Origin: Ephydatia muelleri
Lineage: Eukaryota; Porifera; Demospongiae; Spongillida; Spongillidae
Assembly (NCBI GenBank): GCA_013339895.1
Contig: JABACO010000017.1
Location: 7,747,690-7,811,689 of the forward strand
Length of the DNA: 64,000 nt
Direction: 5' to 3'
The stretch's first letter is position 1. The number at the start of each line of letters is the position of its first letter. Positions 58,160 to 64,000 of the stretch are shown here, piece after piece. The position numbers were made by a program, and so were the translations under genes. The notes under the pieces were generated by a model, which saw only the letters and a list, made by a program, of their open reading frames with translations, was not told the origin of the DNA and made no database searches.

Positions 58160-58335
58160 TTACGGTCCGGGGGACCGTATTTCCTAGGGAATACGGCTCC
58201 CCCCGGACCCAACTCCCTAGTGAATACGGTCCCCCGGACCGAGTTCCCTGGTTGCCCAAAACCAATTAACCGGACTCAATTCCCTAAGGAATATGGTCCC
58301 CCCCCCCCCCTCCCCAGACCGAATTCCCTAGCTGC
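58160..58335 (+). repeat. GC-run repeat, about 40-bp units
   Basis: Four or five degenerate units of GGACCGAATTCCCTAG.GAATACGGTCCCCC, each partly palindromic, with a C run at 58299-58311. Confidence 0.8.
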
Positions 58336-59755
58336 ACTTTTGTCAGTTGTTCTGTCGAGGGACAGTGGCACTTCTCTCTTGGTTCGAAAGGTCTCTGACG
58401 TGGACTAAAGGCTGTGTTTATAATCAACGCAAATACTTGTTTTATAGTCAATACAGGTATATAACTACACGTAGAGCATTTTCTAATATTTTAAATACCT
58501 TCACACCGGCGTGCACCTATAGCTAGCTTGGTCACATTATCAAATCGTTTAATTTAATTCTTTAGATCTATGTTGCAGGATGATTTGCTTATTTGCAGGC
58601 GGATAGTAAATTGTTCAAATTCGAAGGTTTCACTTAAGCTTCGAGTGTTTCAGTTACACACCTAATGTTTTATGTACTGATAAATTTGACACCTGTTTGG
58701 AGGCATGTGAATGTACGAGACAATGTAACATTACCCAACTGTATTCTATACCATTATCACTCACTGCTACATATATATATAATTATATAACAGTTGACAA
58801 TCAAAGAGAAATAAAATGAATCATATTGTAATACACAGTCACTATCAACTATTGCAATAAACCAGCATACACACAGAAACAACGCCCAAAGCATGAGTCC
58901 CACTGAAGCCACAGGAATGTGGAGTGTGTCTTTTGCTCCCTGATTGAAGTACAAAGGCAGTGACCAAGTTCTATGAAGGACTGATGTTGTCTCAATGACA
59001 ATAGGGACAAATAAATGAATGAATCAAGAGATGCACTTTCATTACGTTATCATCAACCTCTTCTTAAAACACCAATGCATTGTGATGGATGTGGCGATGA
59101 ATTCAACATGCTTTGGATTGTAAAAAAGGTGGACTCGTCACCCAGCGCCATAATGAAGTGTGAGTGTAACATCTAACATAGCTGGTCTGCTTCGCTTCTA
59201 TAACAGGAGATATTGACAGGTTCTTGACTTGTAATATCATAAGCACACTGACTCTTTTATACAATTAGCTGTGAATACAATGTAAAACCATTACTGTATC
59301 ATGCAGAGGTGAAAGTTATACACACGTATATGTGGATGAGATTGAAGGTTGTATCATCTGTTATTTGCTTGTTCCTCAGACTTGTAAACAAATGAAGAAA
59401 TGGCCACAACACAATTGCTTAATACTACCAATATCAGCTTGGAATTTGTAGATCTTTATGAAGGGAGGGGAGGAGCAATGGCTAGCACATCGTAAATCAC
59501 AGTAGAGCTAGAGGAACAGTATAGAGTGCGCACTAATAGGCATATCTATATACTCTATAGCCAGCCTACACTGATCACCCAAGGGGTAGAGTCGTTTGGC
59601 CTTATTATAACTGTACCGTAAATATGTGCGGAGCACTGACCGACAAGACTGACACTGACGAGGACGTCTTCGTAATCTGAAACAGAAAGAATTACAAAAC
59701 AAGAATAACATTCAAAGAAAGACACAAAAAACGAATGCTAAAAAAATGCTAAAGC
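58336..59755. other. gene-free stretch
   Basis: No supported exon or strong repeat. Confidence 0.45.
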
Positions 59756-61770
59756 CTATTGCATGACTGTAGGAAGTGATGCCCCATCATCAAAGCCTAG
59801 TCCACTCCTCCACTTTACCCTAGATCCTCTTAGACATAAGCTTGATGCTCGAACCAGGGCAAATAAAAGTCAAGCTCTGACGAATGCACACGTTTCTGCA
59901 TATGATTTTTCCCATTTTGCTGCTATGCTGGTAGCTATGTGCTTCAAAAAATGTTCTGCCTCTCTGTGGAGAAGCCCATCAACGGATGTTACAAAAGGAG
60001 TAAATGTACCTCGCCTATCTTCCACTGCCTTCTTATATAGCTTCTTCTTCTCTAGAGCCCCTGTGTCCAAAATTGATTCTGGTGTTCGATGCAGGTGTGA
60101 TGGTGCGTCTGTGTCAATGACTTTTATATCACACAACGCTTCCACCTGGGGAGTCCAAACACCTCGAATGCCTAGATCAGCCCTCAATCCTGGACCATCT
60201 GCTTTGGATTCAGCCTCTTTGACTATTGGTTCACGTACAACCTGACTCCATACTTGAGCAGCCATATCCCCAAGACAGTCCCGAACTTCGTTATGTCGTT
60301 CGATGACAAGAACACCTGTCTTACAGTCTAATGCATGTTGCAACGTGAAATTTGCACTACATCCATCACGCTTGATAGGTATGCAGGAAGGTTGCCGTTG
60401 ATATCAAATTGCCAAACCATCCCTAAACTGAGAGGGTGCTAGGTCAAAGTGACAACTCTCTAATGGGACCACATTCAGCCAAGCTGATGTTTTACCTTTT
60501 ATTGCCCTTCGTATTGATCTCTGTCGCTCATGTGTGAACTTTGCTAGAATGGACTCCAAGCTGGACTGGTGTAAATCCTCTTGAACTTTACGGTGCATCT
60601 GTCTGGCCTCATTAAGTGCATCCAGATGACTAACATGGCAAAATGTATCCTTACCTGTTAAGGCATTGGCAATAACAACTGTGCCTTGTTTAGATGTTTT
60701 GAAGATCTCTGTTGGCATAGATATAGGGTCAAGTACTCCTAGACCTGCTAGGCGTGTTGGCAGCACAAACAGCTGCAGTTCAGCATCAGATAGGCTTCCA
60801 TCAAACAAGGCCGGCAAAAAACACTTCTTGATTGTGTCTTGTAGTACTATGAATTCATCACTGCAATCTGGTACTACCCTTTGTATGAAGCCCCATTCAC
60901 ACTGAAGAGACTTTGTCATGCTTGCAAATGCTGCTTGAAGTGTCTTGGTAGCAGCATGTGATAGATGTTGCACACACTTCACCCAGCCATCCACCTTCCC
61001 ATGGATATATGACTTTTGACTGTCCTTATCCCCAATCACCCCACCGAGGAAGCGATGGCCTAATACAGCAATCACACCATGATCTTTAAAGAGCTCTTTT
61101 GCTTCTTCTTCATATTTTTTAGTTACAACCAAAAAACTCTTAGTGGGTTCAGCAAAGTAGCCATAGGACAGCTTCCCAGCACAGGCCGAGTCGTCAGCAT
61201 ACCAACACTGCAAATACTTTTCTTTGCATCTGATTGACTCTATCAGTGGCATAACTGCAATGGAATACATCAACATTGACATAGGATCGCCTTGCGTAAC
61301 TCCCTCTCTGCTATACAGGAATTCATCACAACCCCTTACAATCAACTTAGCATAGCCCCTGTAGGTATTGAACAGGAAGCGACTGTAGGCCATAACACCC
61401 ATGCATTCCAAAGAGCTGCCTCTCTGTTGATCATGTTAAATGCATTCTTTGCATCAATGAGGAGGAATCCCCAACCATCATCACAAAATTCATCATATAG
61501 AGCAGTCATGCCATGAACAGCACCCTCGATGCCTGATTTGAGCCCAGTTGCTAGTTGTTCAACTCCATAAACCACTTCTACATCTCTTCCAGTTACAAGT
61601 GCCATGGTCTTGCATATGACTCGACACAAATATTCTCCAATACCAATTGGTCAGACTCGAGGACATTTATCTAAAGCTATAAGTCGATTTGCCATCAGTG
61701 CACTAATGTCTTCCAAAGCTACCGACAAGTCTGACTCAGTGCAATGTGTAGGTGTCCAGGTGTCCTGAAC
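59756..61770 (-). pseudogene. R2-type non-LTR retrotransposon relic 2
   Basis: Better preserved than the 42-45 kb relic and 5' truncated. From high to low coordinates: LMANRLIALDKCPRV*PIGI (TGA at 61651-61653), [14 protein letters not shown] (61342-61629), a frame change near 61395, [39 protein letters not shown] (polymerase YADD box) and thumb in a long frame to TGA at 60404-60406. In the same frame come LQHALDCKTG and ERHNEVRD, then LRADLGIRGVW...DIKVIDTD (restriction-like endonuclease), a TGA at 59870-59872 and the conserved tail LRGSRVKWRS to 59756. Each of the three TGAs stands where relatives have arginine, consistent with CGA to TGA. It lacks the N-terminal third. Confidence 0.78.
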
Positions 61771-62271
61771 AGCGCTGCAGAGTGGACTACACCAGCTTAC
61801 TGCACTGCGAAGGGAAGGGCATCAATAGGAATGGGTATCAAAGGTAGCATAATTTCAGCCCAAACTGCGAATAAACGGTTACAGTAGGCCTAATTAAATT
61901 CCGCGTAAACCACACGAACAATTCATATCCAGAAATTCCAATACATCGAGAGGACATCTATGCATTTTAAGTCGAAAATATTTTCTGATTGCATTAGTGG
62001 ATAGAGAAAAATCGGAAAATCATAACTATACATATTTTATGGCATTTGCACTGAAAGGAAAGTGCTAAAAATTGTCAAAGAAAAAGTGATTAGTACTTGT
62101 GGTCGCGGTCATTACGTAATGCAGTAAGTCGTCATGAACAAGTTAACTAATGTAAGCACGCTTGTGCACGCGATCTCAGATCGGTCCTCAACACATAACC
62201 ATTTACGGAAATGCTTCTAAGTCGAAGGTACTACTACTGTCTTTGATCAGCCAACACACGTTCAATCCTGG
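61771..62271. other. gene-free stretch
   Basis: No supported feature. Confidence 0.4.
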
Positions 62272-62279
62272 CCCGCTTC

Positions 62280-63431
62280 TAGGGTGTGTAACCGGTTATC
62301 AGGTTATTCGGGTTATTCGGATATTCGCAAAAACCTATCCGTTCGAATAGCAATTTAGCATTACTCGGAAAAATCGATTAGTGAATTTTATCTATTCGAA
62401 ATAACCGGTTTATGTTTCTCCATTCGGAGGTACTTAGGTATTCGTCGTCAGCATCGACAATTCGCCCATTATTCGAATACCGTTTTATACTAATATCCGG
62501 ATATGATTTTCAACAGAGTATTTCATAATTAGAGTTTACGTCATTGTTTTTTTTACTATTTATACATACAGAAGCAATGTATAGGTATTGAGTAAATAGA
62601 TAGCAATATATTTAATGCGCATCAATTGGGGATACAAAATATACAGCGTGTACTAGCTCAATGCTTGTATCATCGTCTTCAAGTAAGTTCATTAGTATAT
62701 GCCACGAGTTGTGTTTATATGTAGTAGCAATAAATTTATGTACCAGTACTAGTATTGCATTGTTTTATTGTACAGTGGTACGAAGTGAACATATCTGAGT
62801 ATTGCGCTAGCGAGTGAAATAGAATGACAGACTTCTTACCCACTTCAAGTAAGTATGCGCGCTCTGTTTGAGTATGCATAGGAATTGGAGAGCATTACGC
62901 AATTATTAAACTAATGGACATGCATTTATAGCGAGAACGTGAATGGAGTGTTGTGGGATGATTGTAAGTGAAGTACGTGATTGTACGTGATGTGGGGTGA
63001 GTTTTTAATGGCGATGTCTGGTCTCAGTGGTTAGTGTTGGGTGGTTAGGTCTACATTACTATTGATATGTACAAGTGCATGGTAAAGACATACAATTTAT
63101 TAAACTCTATATGACAAACACATGCTACTGTAGACCTTTGTGTCTCTGTGTTTTCAACTGACATGCATAGCTCTAGTTTGGTGCAAGACCAGGTGGATTT
63201 CTGTGCAGACATTAATTATCTTCTCAGTGTGCATTCCACAAGCACCATAACCTGAATAACCTAGGTATTCGGCAGGAAATTTGGCAAAACCTATTCGGAA
63301 AAATCGATTTTGTTTTTTAAACTATTCGGAAAAATCGATTTTCAGATCCACAAACACCTGAAAAATCGATTAGTGTTTTAAAAGTATTCGGAAAAATCGA
63401 TTTTCATTATGCAGGGAGGTTACACACCCTA
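62280..63431. mobile_element. Non-autonomous hAT element
   Basis: Terminal inverted repeats TAGGGTGTGTAACC (62280-62293; reverse complement ends at 63431) flanked by CCCGCTTC on both sides (62272-62279 and 63432-63439), an exact 8-bp target duplication. TAGGG fits the YARNG rule for hAT ends. Both subterminal regions carry repeated ATTCGGAAAAATCGATT words (three or more at 63290-63410), probable transposase-binding repeats. No transposase frame is present. Confidence 0.9.
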
Positions 63432-63439
63432 CCCGCTTC

Positions 63440-64000
63440 TACTAGTACCGGTACCATGAACGAGACTATGAACTGTACTCGTATAAATATATGTGTACTT
63501 GTAAGTAATCTGGCGTAGCATACCCTCCGCAAATAAACGTGGCTGTGTAAGTGTGTCTCATTTTTTGCTGCACCATGGCCACGCATCAAACGTTGAAACT
63601 GGTTGATATTTCTTTTAACTGCAAGATTCAGGCTGGCTGGCATCTGCAGATCTATTACGGGCTTCCGGTCACACGACTCACTTGGACGAACTTTGGCTTC
63701 CTCAGCAGTTTGAGCTTCCACTGTGCTTGCCATGGCCAGATGCACGGAGGACTTTACACAATATGCACGTGATGGTCTTTAGAATAGACTCGAGCTCATT
63801 CCTGCATGCACCACTCCGACACCATGTACTATAGGCCTAATTTGTACATATAAGTAGAGAGCACTGGCAGTCCTGTGTTGCGTGTGAATCGGTGAATTAC
63901 AGCAAATATAGTAAAGTAGACTTTACTAGATAGTAAAGTAGACTTTATTGTCTATGATTACACGCAGGAGCTCTCGCTGGACTTTTTTACTCTTTCAGCG
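63440..64000. other. gene-free stretch
   Basis: Contains AGTAAAGTAGACTTTA twice (63910-63925, 63932-63947). No supported exon; frames near 63407-63772 overlap each other and lack family features. Confidence 0.45.

Overview
The window is animal nuclear DNA, most likely from a sponge or another early-branching invertebrate. The evidence is many short spliceosomal introns (about 40-100 bp, GT...AG), animal-specific domains (LRAT, Mind-bomb SH3 repeat plus ankyrins, TKL kinases with a DLKSxN loop) and a very high load of decayed transposons. The species cannot be fixed from the sequence alone. There is no bacterial operon, CRISPR, rRNA or convincing tRNA.

Left part (1-13.2 kb). A KDZ/Plavaka-type transposase relic is split in mid-exon by a 3.8 kb CACTA-like element (1196-5011) that carries a 1.9 kb minisatellite. 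A 783-bp element with long terminal inverted repeats and a 9-bp target duplication holds a RecQ helicase fragment (6603-7385). An apparently intact two-exon LRAT-domain gene follows (7755-8607), then an eleven-exon Mind-bomb-like SH3-repeat/ankyrin gene that looks decayed at its 3' end (9086-12273). That gene holds or flanks two oppositely oriented copies of one MITE.

Middle (13.2-32.4 kb). A 12 kb stretch is bracketed by related inverted arms (13258-13716 and 24831-25292). Inside it is a second foldback structure (13741-19165) with a gag-like relic and a minisatellite, then two convergent transposon-type genes: a decayed transposase-like gene (+, to 21968) and an open zinc-cluster gene (-, 23632-24354). 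Beyond it lie two tandem TKL kinase domains (26090-27368 and 28169-29560, the second frameshifted), a 70-bp satellite, hAT-type relics, and a second Mind-bomb SH3 repeat on the minus strand (31872-32349).

Right part (32.4-64 kb). Two kinds of secreted low-complexity protein gene stand out: a VPNFGNPN-repeat gene (36318-37238, -) and a head-to-head pair of YPAAAK-repeat genes (53918-54668, -, frameshifted; 56630-57790, +, intact). They share an upstream module (TGCTGACTGTTC plus further motifs and a TATA-like box), and an orphan copy of the module sits at 39676-39767. The rest is mostly transposon-derived: an intron-bearing Gypsy-like integrase, two R2-type (restriction-like endonuclease) non-LTR retrotransposon relics, a DUF6589 relic, an 808-bp near-perfect palindrome with TA at both ends, and a non-autonomous hAT element with an 8-bp target duplication.

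The host genes most worth following up are the LRAT gene, the Mind-bomb/ankyrin/kinase neighbourhood and the secreted repeat-protein family with its shared promoter module. Exon maps were built by hand from splice signals, reading phase and remembered family motifs; no database search was run.
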